Shown here: positions 39,070 to 48,586 of the stretch, piece by piece
Layout: each line of letters begins with the position of its first letter
Numbering within the stretch: position 1 is the first letter of the stretch
DNA from: Rhodospirillaceae bacterium
Lineage (GTDB): Bacteria; Pseudomonadota; Alphaproteobacteria; Rhodospirillales; JABHCV01
Assembly (NCBI GenBank): GCA_014382375.1
Contig: JACNJU010000078.1
Span: 1-50,991 of the forward strand
Direction of reading: 5' to 3'
DNA length: 50,991 bases
Notes under the pieces: model-generated
The model's database searches: none
What the model was told of the DNA's origin: nothing
What the model saw: the letters and a program-made list of their open reading frames with translations, nothing else
Made by a program: the position numbers and the translations under genes

Positions 39070-40068
39070 ATGGAAACTGAAAATTCCGAAGCGCCGGAGA
39101 CGACGATCTCTTTCGAGAAAGCTTTCTTTGGATCGGTCGAGGGTAGCTATTTCAAGCTTCTGGAAGATACCGGCGACGCTGTCATGATCATGCCCCTCGA
39201 AGGGGGTGATGTGTCGCTTAAGCTGGGTGGTATCAAGCATGAACTTGAACTGGGTCCGGGCGATCACGACTGCAAAACTCTCGATACCGTTGCCGAAGCC
39301 CTGAAATATGTGCGCGGTATCCGCGTCGGCGACCCGGTGCCCAGTGAATTGTTAAGCGGACAGGCATCATGGGAAGTTTCCGATAAGGATCGGGCGACGG
39401 CCCATAACAGGGTGACCATGCAACTGGTGTCCTGGATGTCCGGCGATGAAACTCTGGTCACCGAACCTGAGCAGTTGGCGCAAATCGTTGAGGATCCCAA
39501 AACCCGCGAGAAAATCAACGCGGCCTTTGTCGAGGCTGCCGAAAGCCTGGGGCTGGGCAAGGATAGAACCGAAGACGTGGTGTCGCTGGTCGGCAACCTG
39601 GCCGAAGAGCTTTCCTATATCGAAACCCTGCGTGGCAAACTTCACAAGGTTGAAGCGATCCATAAGAACGTGTTGGAGCTTGAACAAAAATATAAAACCG
39701 AATTAAGCGTTATGGAAACCATCATGCCGGTTAAGCGGCTGTTCAAGATCGCCCTTGAGGGCCTGCAGGAAAGTTTTCAGGAAATCGACGCCCAGACAGG
39801 CGAAATCCTCGCCGTTTTGAAAAATATTGCGGCCCAGACCAAGTTTATTCGGACCACCCGTGATGACTTGCACCGTAGGCTATGGGCCTGGGAAGGGTTG
39901 ATTGAAGCCTGGAGCATGGCGGTCGTCAAACGCTCGCCGCAAAACGAACATCTTCTTGCCGAGCTTTACCGCTTTTTGGCCCAACGATTCCTGCCGACCC
40001 AGGAATGGGAATTGTTTACCAAGGCGCTGGACAAGACGGAAAAATTCTCGACCCAGAAATTGTGGTGA
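39070..40068 (+). CDS. Unrecognised coiled-coil protein between gyrB and a penicillin-binding protein
   Basis: A 332-residue soluble protein with no motif I recognise, no signal peptide and no membrane segment. The N-terminal third (about 15-100) looks like an alpha/beta domain with SVEGSYFKLLED and GGDVSLKLGGIKHELELG. The remainder is strongly helical, with coiled-coil-like heptads around 180-260 (ETLRGKLHKVEAIHKNVLEL, then LQESFQEIDAQTGEI). AGGA precedes the ATG. Its stop overlaps the start of the downstream cell-wall synthase (TGATG), so the two are translated together. A structural or scaffold role is possible; I cannot assign a function. Confidence 0.82.
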   Translation: METENSEAPETTISFEKAFFGSVEGSYFKLLEDTGDAVMIMPLEGGDVSLKLGGIKHELELGPGDHDCKTLDTVAEALKYVRGIRVGDPVPSELLSGQASWEVSDKDRATAHNRVTMQLVSWMSGDETLVTEPEQLAQIVEDPKTREKINAAFVEAAESLGLGKDRTEDVVSLVGNLAEELSYIETLRGKLHKVEAIHKNVLELEQKYKTELSVMETIMPVKRLFKIALEGLQESFQEIDAQTGEILAVLKNIAAQTKFIRTTRDDLHRRLWAWEGLIEAWSMAVVKRSPQNEHLLAELYRFLAQRFLPTQEWELFTKALDKTEKFSTQKLW

Positions 40069-41978
40069 TGGCAAAAAGCAAGGTCACTTCCGAAAAAAGC
40101 CTGCTTCGCGGACTTGTTATGAAGCTGGCCACCCTGATGGTTTGGGGGATCATTGGGCTAAGCGGGCTCATTGCTTTCTATGCCTATGATCTGCCCGATG
40201 TTGACAAGGCCCTGGCCGCAACCCGCCGCCCGACCATCACTATAAGGGCCGGGGACGACAGCCATCTTATGACTCTGGGTGATATTCACGGGTTGCCCGT
40301 TGGCCTGAATGAATTACCACCGTCCCTTTCCCAGGCGGTGCTGGCGACGGAAGATCGGCGGTTTTATTCTCATTTTGGAATCGATCTGATTGGATTGGCG
40401 CGGGCTACCTACGCCAATATAAATGCCGGACGTATCGTTCAGGGCGGTTCGACCCTGACCCAGCAGGTGGCAAAAAACCTGTTTTTAACACCGGATCGAA
40501 CCATAAAAAGAAAAGTACAGGAACTGCTTTTGGCATTGTGGTTGGAGCAGAATTTTTCAAAAGATCAAATTTTGACGGTTTATCTGAACCGGGTTTATCT
40601 GGGGGCTGGAACCTATGGGGTCGAGGCGGCGGCAAGGCGTTACTTTCGCAAATCGGCGCGCACTTTAAACACCTATGAAGCGGCGATGCTGGCCGGATTA
40701 TTAAAGGCTCCCACGCGCTACAATCCGGCGACAAGTCCAAAAAAGGCCCGCGAGCGCACCGCCCAGGTTCTCGCCAACATGGTCGCCGCAGGCTACTTGA
40801 CGGAAAAGGACAGGGCATCCCTGAAGGCCGGGGCGGGCACGGTCAGGCCCGAAAAAACATCCAGGAAATCCCGTTATTTCAGCGATTGGGTGTTGTCCCG
40901 GGTATCTGATTACGTGTCACCGGGCGATACCGATATTATCGTGCGTACGACCCTTGACCGGGCGCTTCAGGCAGACGCGGAAAAGGCCATAGCACAGGGC
41001 CTTAAAAGCGGAAAATCCCTTAATGTCAGTCAGGCGGCGTTGGTCGCCATGAGCACTGACGGGGCGGTTCGGGCGATGGTGGGTGGCGCTGATTATGGAT
41101 TGTCCCAATTCAACCGGGCGACACAGGCAAAGCGGCAACCCGGTTCGGCTTTCAAGTCCGTTGTCTTTCTCGCCGGTCTTGAAGGTGGCCTCGGGCAAGG
41201 CAGCCGTCTGGTCGATGAGCCGGTGAGTATTGATGACTGGAGCCCAAGAAATTTTTCCCGAAAATATCTGGGGACCGTCAGCATGGCCGAGGCACTGGCC
41301 AAGTCGATCAATACGGTGGCCGTTAAAATTTCCGAAAAAGCCGGTCGCAAGACGGTTATCAATGCCGCCCGCAGGCTCGGCATTACATCTGATTTGATGG
41401 CAGCGCCCAGCCTTGCTCTTGGCGCCAGCAGCGTCTCATTGATTGAAATGACTGCCGCTTACGGGGTTTTTGCCAATGGTGGTTACGGACTTTGGCCTTA
41501 CGGAATTGAGGAAATTACTGACGGCGAAGGGCGGATTCTCTACCGGCGGCAGGGATCGGGACCGGGTCGCGTGATCGCTGCGGCGGACGCCGGGGCGATG
41601 AACGATATGCTCGCCGGGGTTCTGAAAACCGGAACCGGCAAGGCGGCGAATTTTAAACGTCCCCTGGCCGGCAAGACCGGCACCAGTCAGAATTTCCGCG
41701 ATGCCTGGTTTATCGGCTACAGCGCCGATCTGGTTGCCGGTGTGTGGATGGGCAATGACAACCAGGCAGCCATGAAGAATGTTACCGGTGGCGGTATTCC
41801 GGCGCGAACATGGCGTCAGTTTATGATCGCGGCTCACGCCAGCACCCCTGCTCGCCCCTTACCCGGAATCGATAAACAGCTTCCCGCAAAAGACAGGAAA
41901 CAAGCACCGCCACTTAAAGACAAAAAGAAGGGTTTCTGGGACAAGCTGCTGGGCGTTTTTACGGGCGATAAAAACTAG
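40068..41978 (+). CDS. Class A penicillin-binding protein (PBP1-type)
   Basis: A 636-residue bifunctional peptidoglycan synthase. A short cytoplasmic tail and one membrane anchor (about 20-42) lead to a GT51 transglycosylase (ATEDRRFYSHFGID, QGGSTLTQQVAKNLF, LNRVYLGAGTYGVEAA) and a transpeptidase with the SAFK active-site serine (QPGSAFKS), SIN and KTGTS motifs. A basic KDKKKGFWDKLLG tail ends it. I chose ATG 40068, overlapping the upstream stop. It converges with hldE so tightly that both stop codons share the palindrome CTAG. Confidence 0.95.
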   Translation: MAKSKVTSEKSLLRGLVMKLATLMVWGIIGLSGLIAFYAYDLPDVDKALAATRRPTITIRAGDDSHLMTLGDIHGLPVGLNELPPSLSQAVLATEDRRFYSHFGIDLIGLARATYANINAGRIVQGGSTLTQQVAKNLFLTPDRTIKRKVQELLLALWLEQNFSKDQILTVYLNRVYLGAGTYGVEAAARRYFRKSARTLNTYEAAMLAGLLKAPTRYNPATSPKKARERTAQVLANMVAAGYLTEKDRASLKAGAGTVRPEKTSRKSRYFSDWVLSRVSDYVSPGDTDIIVRTTLDRALQADAEKAIAQGLKSGKSLNVSQAALVAMSTDGAVRAMVGGADYGLSQFNRATQAKRQPGSAFKSVVFLAGLEGGLGQGSRLVDEPVSIDDWSPRNFSRKYLGTVSMAEALAKSINTVAVKISEKAGRKTVINAARRLGITSDLMAAPSLALGASSVSLIEMTAAYGVFANGGYGLWPYGIEEITDGEGRILYRRQGSGPGRVIAAADAGAMNDMLAGVLKTGTGKAANFKRPLAGKTGTSQNFRDAWFIGYSADLVAGVWMGNDNQAAMKNVTGGGIPARTWRQFMIAAHASTPARPLPGIDKQLPAKDRKQAPPLKDKKKGFWDKLLGVFTGDKN

Positions 41979-43447
41979 GTTTTGTCAGCGGTCAGTTTGG
42001 CAATTGTATTTGTGGTTGAATGCCCGGGGGCCAGTTCGGCCAGCACAATACGGCCGCCGTAGGATTTGACAATGTCGGCCCCAACAACCTTATCGACGGA
42101 ATAATCCGCACCCTTGATCAGGACATCGGGGCGCAGTTCCTCGATCAGCTTAAGCGGCGTTTGTTCGGAGAAAATAATCACCAGATCGACTGACGCCAGC
42201 GACGCCAGCACGGCGGCGCGGGCGGCCTCGGTCTGTATCGGGCGGCCCTCGCCTTTCAGCAATTTGACCGAGGTATCGCTGTTGAGGCCGACAATCAGCT
42301 TGCCTGAGGCTTCGCGGGCCTGACTCAAAAGCGAAATGTGGCCCGGGTGAAGCAAGTCAAAACAACCGTTGGTGAAACCGACGGTCAGGCCACTGCGCCG
42401 CCATCTGTCGATCTGCTCGAGGGCCGGTTTCAGGGCCATAACCTTGGCTTCGGCGTTATCACGATCCTGATGGTGCAGGCCCGCTATGACGTCAGCTGCG
42501 AAAGCCACAGCGGTGCCGACCTTACCAACAACGATACCGGCGGCGATGTTGGCAAGGGTGGCGGCATCTTCAAGTTCACCGCCAGCGCCAAGGGCCGCGC
42601 TCAGGGTGGCGACGACTGTATCGCCGGCACCGGAGACATCGAAAACATCCCGCGCCTCGGTTTTCAGGTGGTACAGGGAACCATCCCGGCAGAGCAGGGC
42701 CATGCCGTCTTTCGAGCGTGTGGCCAACACTGCGCCGAAATCGTATTGATCGATCAGTGATTGTGCAGCCAGGGTTACCTCCTCATCGCTGCCCGTGGCC
42801 ATCGATGTCGCCTCAGCCAATTCGTGCTGGTTGGGGGTGATCACGTCGGCACCCCGGTAGCGACTGTAATCCGTTCCTTTTGGATCAACGATAACGGTTT
42901 TGGTGTCCTCCTTGGCCGCCTTGATAAGTTGCTGGGTAGCGTTTTCTGTGAGCACACCCTTGGCGTAATCCGATAAGATAACGGCGTCACAATCGCTCAG
43001 CGCCTGCTTGGCGGCGGCAAGCAGTTTGGCTTCCATTTCGTCGCTTAAGGGAAACACGGTTTCCTGATCGGTGCGCAGCATTTGTTGGGTGCCTGCCAGA
43101 TAGCGCGATTTTGCCGATGTTCGCCTGCCGCCGTCGTCGACCAGGGGCAGGTCGGTGATGCCTTCCTCGGCGATTAATCTTTCGACTTCGCCGCCGTTGT
43201 TGTCCCTGCCGATAACAGTGATAAAACGAACACTTGCACCCAGACCAACCAGATTGCGGACAACGTTACCGGCACCACCAAGCATGGTCGCCTCGCGCTC
43301 CAGCTTTAAGACAGGAATCGGCGCTTCGGGTGAAATCCGGCCAACCGAACCATAGTGGAAATGATCAAGAATAACATCGCCGACGCAAAGGATTTTCGCG
43401 GATCCTAAAGATTCAACAAGCGAGATGAGGTTGGCGCGGGGGCTCAT
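41975..43447 (-). CDS. hldE: Bifunctional heptose-7-phosphate kinase / heptose-1-phosphate adenylyltransferase
   Basis: A 490-residue enzyme of ADP-heptose synthesis for the lipopolysaccharide core. The N-terminal ribokinase-fold domain (about 1-330) has GGAGNVVRNLVGLGA and the catalytic DVSGAGDTVVA; the C-terminal nucleotidyltransferase (about 350-490) has GFTNGCFDLLHPGH. I chose ATG at 43447, overlapping the gmhA stop by ATGA; a longer frame upstream has no support. gmhA supplies the preceding isomerase step. Neither gmhB nor hldD is in the window. Confidence 0.96.
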   Translation of the reverse strand: MSPRANLISLVESLGSAKILCVGDVILDHFHYGSVGRISPEAPIPVLKLEREATMLGGAGNVVRNLVGLGASVRFITVIGRDNNGGEVERLIAEEGITDLPLVDDGGRRTSAKSRYLAGTQQMLRTDQETVFPLSDEMEAKLLAAAKQALSDCDAVILSDYAKGVLTENATQQLIKAAKEDTKTVIVDPKGTDYSRYRGADVITPNQHELAEATSMATGSDEEVTLAAQSLIDQYDFGAVLATRSKDGMALLCRDGSLYHLKTEARDVFDVSGAGDTVVATLSAALGAGGELEDAATLANIAAGIVVGKVGTAVAFAADVIAGLHHQDRDNAEAKVMALKPALEQIDRWRRSGLTVGFTNGCFDLLHPGHISLLSQAREASGKLIVGLNSDTSVKLLKGEGRPIQTEAARAAVLASLASVDLVIIFSEQTPLKLIEELRPDVLIKGADYSVDKVVGADIVKSYGGRIVLAELAPGHSTTNTIAKLTADKT

Positions 43448-44022
43448 AACAGACCAAGTTCCTTCTCCAGTGCGCCGCACAGCATATGGCCGATGAGAAT
43501 ATGCATTTCCTGAATGCGCGCAGTTTCAGCGCAGGGCACAGTGATCAGGGGTGCTGCCAGGCCGGTCATGCGGCCCCCGTCACGACCGGAAAAACCGGCA
43601 GCAACAGCGCCCTTGTTCTTTGCCATGTTCAGTGCGCGAATGACGTTTTCGCTGTTTCCCGATGTGGAAATGGCGATCACCACGTCATCCTTGCCGACCA
43701 AAGCCTCGACCTGGCGGGCGAACAGATCATCAAAACCGAAATCATTGCCGATGGCGGTTAAGGATGACGTGTCGGTGGCAAGCGAGATGGCCGGGATGGG
43801 CGCACGATCCTTGATGTAACGGACGGTCAGTTCGGTGGCCAGATGCTGGGCATCCGCGGCGCTGCCGCCATTGCCAAAGAAGACAATCTTGCCACCCTTG
43901 CTATGGGCGCTCACACAAGCCCCAAGCAACTGCGCGAAAGGTTCTGCGATCATCTCGCGGGTTAGCGCAAAGGCCTCCGCGTGGGCATCCATCTCAGCTT
44001 GCAGGTAGGCATTTAGGTCCAT
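43444..44022 (-). CDS. gmhA: Sedoheptulose-7-phosphate isomerase
   Basis: A 192-residue SIS-fold enzyme making D-glycero-D-manno-heptose 7-phosphate from sedoheptulose 7-phosphate, the first step to the LPS core heptose. FFGNGGSAADAQHLATELT and AISTSGNSENVIRAL are typical sugar-isomerase motifs, and HILIGHMLCGALEKELG carries metal-binding residues. It overlaps hldE (ATGA), and starts 12 bp after the two-domain oxidoreductase gene, forming one three-gene run. Confidence 0.96.
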   Translation of the reverse strand: MDLNAYLQAEMDAHAEAFALTREMIAEPFAQLLGACVSAHSKGGKIVFFGNGGSAADAQHLATELTVRYIKDRAPIPAISLATDTSSLTAIGNDFGFDDLFARQVEALVGKDDVVIAISTSGNSENVIRALNMAKNKGAVAAGFSGRDGGRMTGLAAPLITVPCAETARIQEMHILIGHMLCGALEKELGLL

Positions 44023-44034
44023 GTTGCTTCCTTC

Positions 44035-46191
44035 TTAAGAAAGATCAATCCGCCGTCCATTGCGAAGGGATTCCATGATGGCGACGGTCGCCAGCGACGT
44101 TTCAATGAGTTCAGCCTCGTCAATAGGGGCCGGGCCCCCACTGGCGACGGCGCTGACAAAACTCGCCAAAGCCGACTTGAAGCCCTTGTCCTGGGTGCGG
44201 GCGCACGGTTTATTGAGCTTGCCGTGTTCGGCAATGGTATAGGACTGGAAATTATCAATAGTGACGACGCTGCCACCGGCGTAGGCCTCGATCAGTTCCT
44301 TGGAATAGACGCTGTCACCAAGGCCCGTATAGGCGATGGTGGCAAGTGAGCCATCGGCGAATCGCAGGCCGACGTTAAGATCATCGCAGCCTCCGCCTGT
44401 AACCTGGCCTGCGTCGGCCTGAACCGAGACAATTGGCGCACCGATGAAATACCGTGCCAGATCGACAAAATGACAAACCTCACCAAGAATGCGCCCGCCC
44501 CCTTCGTCGGCGGCGTGAATCCAGCTTTCGGGCGGGATGTGGCCGGCGTTGATTCTGAGCAGCAGATACTTTGTGCCCTGATGGCGAGCCAGTCGTCCGC
44601 GAACCATTTCGGCCATTGGTGCGAAACGACGGTTAAAGCCGATCTGGAAAAATCCGGCGCTGCTGTTTCGTGCTTCAATGACGGCGTTGATGCCTTCACG
44701 GCTTAAGGCCAGCGGTTTTTCAACCAGCACCGACTTGCCCGCTTGCAAGGCGCGGGCGGTCAGTTCGGCATGGCTGTCGTGGCGGGTGGCGATCAGGACG
44801 GCGTTGATATCGGGATTATCCAGGACTGCCTGGCTGTCGGCTGTGGCGTTAAGAAAGCCAAAGGTGTCACCGGTTTTTTCAGCCGATGCGCCGCGCTGGG
44901 TGGCCACCGTATGCAAAATGACGGCGGGCATCTTTTTTAATTCCGGCAGCAATACCGATCTGGCAAAACCGCCAGCCCCGATGACGCCCAGGACGCACTT
45001 GTTTTGCGTATTGGTCAGTTTGGGGGCGGGGAAGGTGGCTGGCCGTTCGCGGATATCGTCCCGGTAGGTCAGAACGACGCCAAGATGTGGCACCGCCCCG
45101 CTGGTTACCAGATCGTAGGCCTTCTCCGCATCCTCTAATTTAAAGGTATGGCTGGTCAGGGCGTCTACGTTGAGCCGACGCTCAAGGGAAGGTGACATCA
45201 GACGCAGACATTCGCCGAGATTTTCAGTTTCCGTCCAGCGCACCCAGCCTTCCGGGTACTTGACGCCGCGACCTTCAAAATCAGGGTCATAGCGGCCCGG
45301 CCCGTAAGAGCGCGAGACCACCAGGCTCAGTTCCTTTTGCATGAATTCCCGGTAGGGGAACTCGGTGCCCGTCAGGCCAACCATACAGACCCGGGCACGG
45401 TCCCGGGCGATAACGCCGGCAACCTTGAACGGCTCGCTGGATTCGGTCGCCGCCGAAATGATGATGCCATCCATGCCGCGCCCCGCGGTTAAGTCCTGCA
45501 CCGTTGCTTCAACATCATCGCCACCCAGATCATAAGTTGCCTCGGCTCCCGTGCGTCGGGCCAGGTCGAGGCGCGGCACATTGTAATCAAGGGCCAGGAC
45601 CCGAACGCCCGAAAGGCATAACAGGCGAATGACCAACTGGCCCAGGAGACCTGCACCAATGACCGCGACGCTTTCTCCGAAAGACGCACCCAGGTTTCGG
45701 ACCGCGTGCATGGCGATGGAGGACAGGGTGCCAAAACAAGCTTCTTCATAGGACACATCGTCGGGGACCGGGGCTGCCAGATTTGCTGGAATGACGTTCA
45801 GTTCGGCGTGGTTGGCAAGACCGGCACCTGCGACGGCGACACGCTGGCCGACGCGGAAGCGCCCCTCAAGTCCCTCGCCAACGGCAACCACTTCACCGGC
45901 GGCTGAATATCCCAGCGGCAGGGGTTCGTCGAGGCGGGCGAGGACGGAGCGGATGGTCGCTGCGACGCCGTCGCGTTTTGCCTTACTCAAAACTTTCTTG
46001 ACCAGATCGGGCCTCTCGCGAGCTTTGCCGGCAAGACTTTTGCGGGCGAATTCGACGACCATGCGTTCGGTACCGGCTGATATGAGCGAGGCGCGGGTGC
46101 TGACAAGAATGTTGCCGGCCTTGACAGTCGGTTCGGGAACCTCTGTCAGTTGAAGTTTGCCAGTCCGTGTGCTTTGAATAACTTGTTTCAT
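44035..46191 (-). CDS. Two-domain oxidoreductase: alcohol-dehydrogenase-like plus Gfo/Idh/MocA
   Basis: A 718-residue fusion. Residues about 1-350 form a medium-chain dehydrogenase (LGYSAAGEVVAVGEG, Rossmann VIGAGLLGQL), but the usual catalytic zinc segment is replaced by ASLISAGTERM, with no Cys or His, so the zinc is probably lost. Residues about 375-718 form a Gfo/Idh/MocA domain (VIGAGGFARSV, LVEKPLALS with the conserved Lys-Pro). Such bi-domain proteins occur in polysaccharide and glycan clusters; the substrate is unknown. It is the first gene of the run with gmhA and hldE, so a nucleotide-sugar role fits. Confidence 0.85.
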   Translation of the reverse strand: MKQVIQSTRTGKLQLTEVPEPTVKAGNILVSTRASLISAGTERMVVEFARKSLAGKARERPDLVKKVLSKAKRDGVAATIRSVLARLDEPLPLGYSAAGEVVAVGEGLEGRFRVGQRVAVAGAGLANHAELNVIPANLAAPVPDDVSYEEACFGTLSSIAMHAVRNLGASFGESVAVIGAGLLGQLVIRLLCLSGVRVLALDYNVPRLDLARRTGAEATYDLGGDDVEATVQDLTAGRGMDGIIISAATESSEPFKVAGVIARDRARVCMVGLTGTEFPYREFMQKELSLVVSRSYGPGRYDPDFEGRGVKYPEGWVRWTETENLGECLRLMSPSLERRLNVDALTSHTFKLEDAEKAYDLVTSGAVPHLGVVLTYRDDIRERPATFPAPKLTNTQNKCVLGVIGAGGFARSVLLPELKKMPAVILHTVATQRGASAEKTGDTFGFLNATADSQAVLDNPDINAVLIATRHDSHAELTARALQAGKSVLVEKPLALSREGINAVIEARNSSAGFFQIGFNRRFAPMAEMVRGRLARHQGTKYLLLRINAGHIPPESWIHAADEGGGRILGEVCHFVDLARYFIGAPIVSVQADAGQVTGGGCDDLNVGLRFADGSLATIAYTGLGDSVYSKELIEAYAGGSVVTIDNFQSYTIAEHGKLNKPCARTQDKGFKSALASFVSAVASGGPAPIDEAELIETSLATVAIMESLRNGRRIDLS

Positions 46192-46365
46192 TACAGTGTT
46201 TTACTCTGATTTCATGGGCAGATGCAAAGACAGCTTTATTGTTTCCGGTGTGGGCAGATGAAAAAAATTGCGAAATCGGACTTTGTCACGCCCGGTTAAG
46301 GAATCTAGACTGTTGGTTACCAATGATTCGAATATTAAATCTGGTACAGCAGGGGCAGATAAAAA

Positions 46366-46770
46366 ATGAACATTGTATGGTTGCCGTCTTTTGAAACAGG
46401 CATCGTCGATATCGACGATGATCACCGGGAATTGGTTGAGGTGGCCCAGAAAATAGAAAAAACCCTTGCGAGGGGCGATGTTAGCATGTGTTTGACCCTG
46501 TTTCATGAATTTATGGAGCAGGCGGCACGTCATTTTGAAAAAGAAGAAATTTTTCTTAAATCAGTTGATTTTCCCCGCCTTGAATCTCACCGTGCTGCCC
46601 ATTTACGACTTCTTGAGATGGGCAAGGAAGCCCTGAAGACTGTCGAGGCCGACCACGGCCACGAAGCAGCAAGAAAATGCCTTGAGGAAATAATCTTTTT
46701 TCTGCTTGAAGATGTCATCAAGGCCGATGCCGAGTTTAAATCCTACGCCCAGAAAAAGGGCCTTATCTGA
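46366..46770 (+). CDS. Bacteriohemerythrin with a His-to-Asp ligand change
   Basis: A 134-residue single-domain hemerythrin, a four-helix di-iron oxygen-binding fold (WLPSFETGIVDIDDDH at the N-terminus). Ligands H20, H56, E60, H75, H79 and D121 are present. In the last helix, where the family has H-x4-D, the sequence is DVIKAD, so Asp116 stands in for His. This may alter iron or oxygen binding. AGGGG lies about 11 bases upstream. It starts a transcript with asnB 12 bp downstream and is divergent from the oxidoreductase gene. Confidence 0.9.
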   Translation: MNIVWLPSFETGIVDIDDDHRELVEVAQKIEKTLARGDVSMCLTLFHEFMEQAARHFEKEEIFLKSVDFPRLESHRAAHLRLLEMGKEALKTVEADHGHEAARKCLEEIIFFLLEDVIKADAEFKSYAQKKGLI

Positions 46771-46782
46771 TAAGTCCATCAC

Positions 46783-48573
46783 ATGTGTGGTTTTGCTGCC
46801 CTTTATTCCTATGCCGCTGATGCACCGCCCGCCTCTCAGGATGTGCTTGGCGCGATCAATCAGGCGATGGTCCGCCGTGGCCCCGATGGCGAGGGCTTGT
46901 GGATGTCAGGCGACAGGCGCGTCGGGCTTGCCCATAAAAGACTGGCGATCATCGACTTAAGTGCCGATGGGGCACAGCCCATGATGGTCGAAACCCCGCA
47001 AGGCCGCCTGCATATTTCCTTTAACGGCGAGATTTACAATTTCAGGGAATTACGCCAGCAACTTGAAGCCGATGGGGTGCGTTTTGTCAGTAACTCCGAT
47101 ACGGAAGTCCTGCTGCACCTGTACCAGCGTGATGGCCGGGCAATGGTGAAAAGCTTGCGCGGCATGTTCGCTTTTGCCATCTGGGACGAGCATCGCCGGG
47201 GAATGCTGCTGGCGCGGGATGGTTTTGGCATCAAGCCACTGTATTATATGGACGATGGCAAAACCCTGAGCGCCGCCTCGCAGGTTAAGGCCCTGCTGGC
47301 GGGCCTGAGAGCCCTCAAGCGGCCACGCCCGGATTTCGATGCAGCCGGGCATGTTGGCTTTTTTCTGTTTGGATCAATTCCCGACCCGCACACTTTATAT
47401 AAAGACATTCGCGCCCTGCCTGCGGGCACGACACTGTGGATTGATGACAAAGGACCGGGGCAGCCAGAGACCTTCTTCGATATTACCGGCACCCTGGCCA
47501 CCGCTGATAAGGATGCCAGCGCCGTCGATCTGGCTGAGGCCTTGCGTGACAGTGTCAGGCATCATTTCGTGGCCGATGTTCCGGTTGGGGTGTTTTTATC
47601 ATCAGGCCTGGATTCAACGACCCTGGTCGGCCTGTCATCGGAATTACAGGGTGCGGGGCTGGATACACTGACTTTGGGTTTTGAGGAATTCAACGGAACC
47701 GCCAATGACGAAGTGCCACTGGCCGAAACCGTCGCCGCGAGTTACGCCACCCGCCATCATACGGTACGCGTGGCGGGCAAGGATTTTGCCGCTGATCTGG
47801 ATGATCTTCTGGACGCCATGGACCAGCCAAGTATCGACGGGGTGAATACTTACTTTGTCGCCAAAGCGGCGGCCGGGGCAGGGCTAAAGGTGGCGATTTC
47901 TGGCCTTGGCGGCGATGAACTGTTTGCCGGATATAACAGTTTTACACAAATTCCGGCCCTTGTTGGCTCCCTGGGCGCGGTTCCTGGTATTGGCGGCATC
48001 GGCCGAATTTTGCGAACCTTGACGGCCCCACTGGGGGGCTCGATCGTCGGTCCGAAAACTCCCGGGCTGCTGGAATATTGCAGTGGCTACGGTGATGCTT
48101 ATTTGTTGCGTCGCGGCCTTTTCATGCCCTGGGAGTTACCGGCAGTGATGGATGGTGATATGGCCCGCGAAGGATTGGCGACATTAAACGCCCGCCAACG
48201 CCTGAAAGAATGCCAGGCACCACTTCGCGCCCCCAAGGCAAAAGTCGCGGCCCTCGAGATGGCCTGGTACATGCGCAACCAGCTGCTGCGGGACGCGGAC
48301 TGGGCGGGCATGGCGCACGGTTTGGAAATCAGGGTACCGTTGGTCGATGTGCAGCTGTTCTCACAGCTTGCCGGGGCGATCGCCCGTGGCCAGGGACCGG
48401 ATAAACAGGCGATGGCGTCAACCCCGGCCAAACCCTTGCCTGAGCAGATTTTAAGGAAGCCGAAAAGCGGTTTTTTTGTCCCCGTGCGTGACTGGCTAGC
48501 AGGAGACGAGGTTCAGGAAAGGGGCCTTCGCGGCTGGGCGAAAAAAGTCTATCAGGCGCAAATTTCCGTTTAA
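46783..48573 (+). CDS. asnB: Asparagine synthase (glutamine-hydrolysing) family amidotransferase
   Basis: A 596-residue two-domain amidotransferase. The glutaminase domain starts with the nucleophile Cys2 (MCGF) and has RRGPDGEG and SFNGEIYNFRELR; the synthetase domain has the ATP PP-loop SSGLDSTTL, ISGLGGDELFAGY and the FVPVRDWL tail. Members with this layout make asparagine or amidate sugar acids or other carboxylates during glycan synthesis. Next to heptose and UDP-xylose-type genes, a glycan role is as likely as asparagine supply. The stop of asnB lies 13 bp from the convergent decarboxylase gene. Confidence 0.9.
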   Translation: MCGFAALYSYAADAPPASQDVLGAINQAMVRRGPDGEGLWMSGDRRVGLAHKRLAIIDLSADGAQPMMVETPQGRLHISFNGEIYNFRELRQQLEADGVRFVSNSDTEVLLHLYQRDGRAMVKSLRGMFAFAIWDEHRRGMLLARDGFGIKPLYYMDDGKTLSAASQVKALLAGLRALKRPRPDFDAAGHVGFFLFGSIPDPHTLYKDIRALPAGTTLWIDDKGPGQPETFFDITGTLATADKDASAVDLAEALRDSVRHHFVADVPVGVFLSSGLDSTTLVGLSSELQGAGLDTLTLGFEEFNGTANDEVPLAETVAASYATRHHTVRVAGKDFAADLDDLLDAMDQPSIDGVNTYFVAKAAAGAGLKVAISGLGGDELFAGYNSFTQIPALVGSLGAVPGIGGIGRILRTLTAPLGGSIVGPKTPGLLEYCSGYGDAYLLRRGLFMPWELPAVMDGDMAREGLATLNARQRLKECQAPLRAPKAKVAALEMAWYMRNQLLRDADWAGMAHGLEIRVPLVDVQLFSQLAGAIARGQGPDKQAMASTPAKPLPEQILRKPKSGFFVPVRDWLAGDEVQERGLRGWAKKVYQAQISV

Positions 48574-48586
48574 GAAAAGGCTTCGC

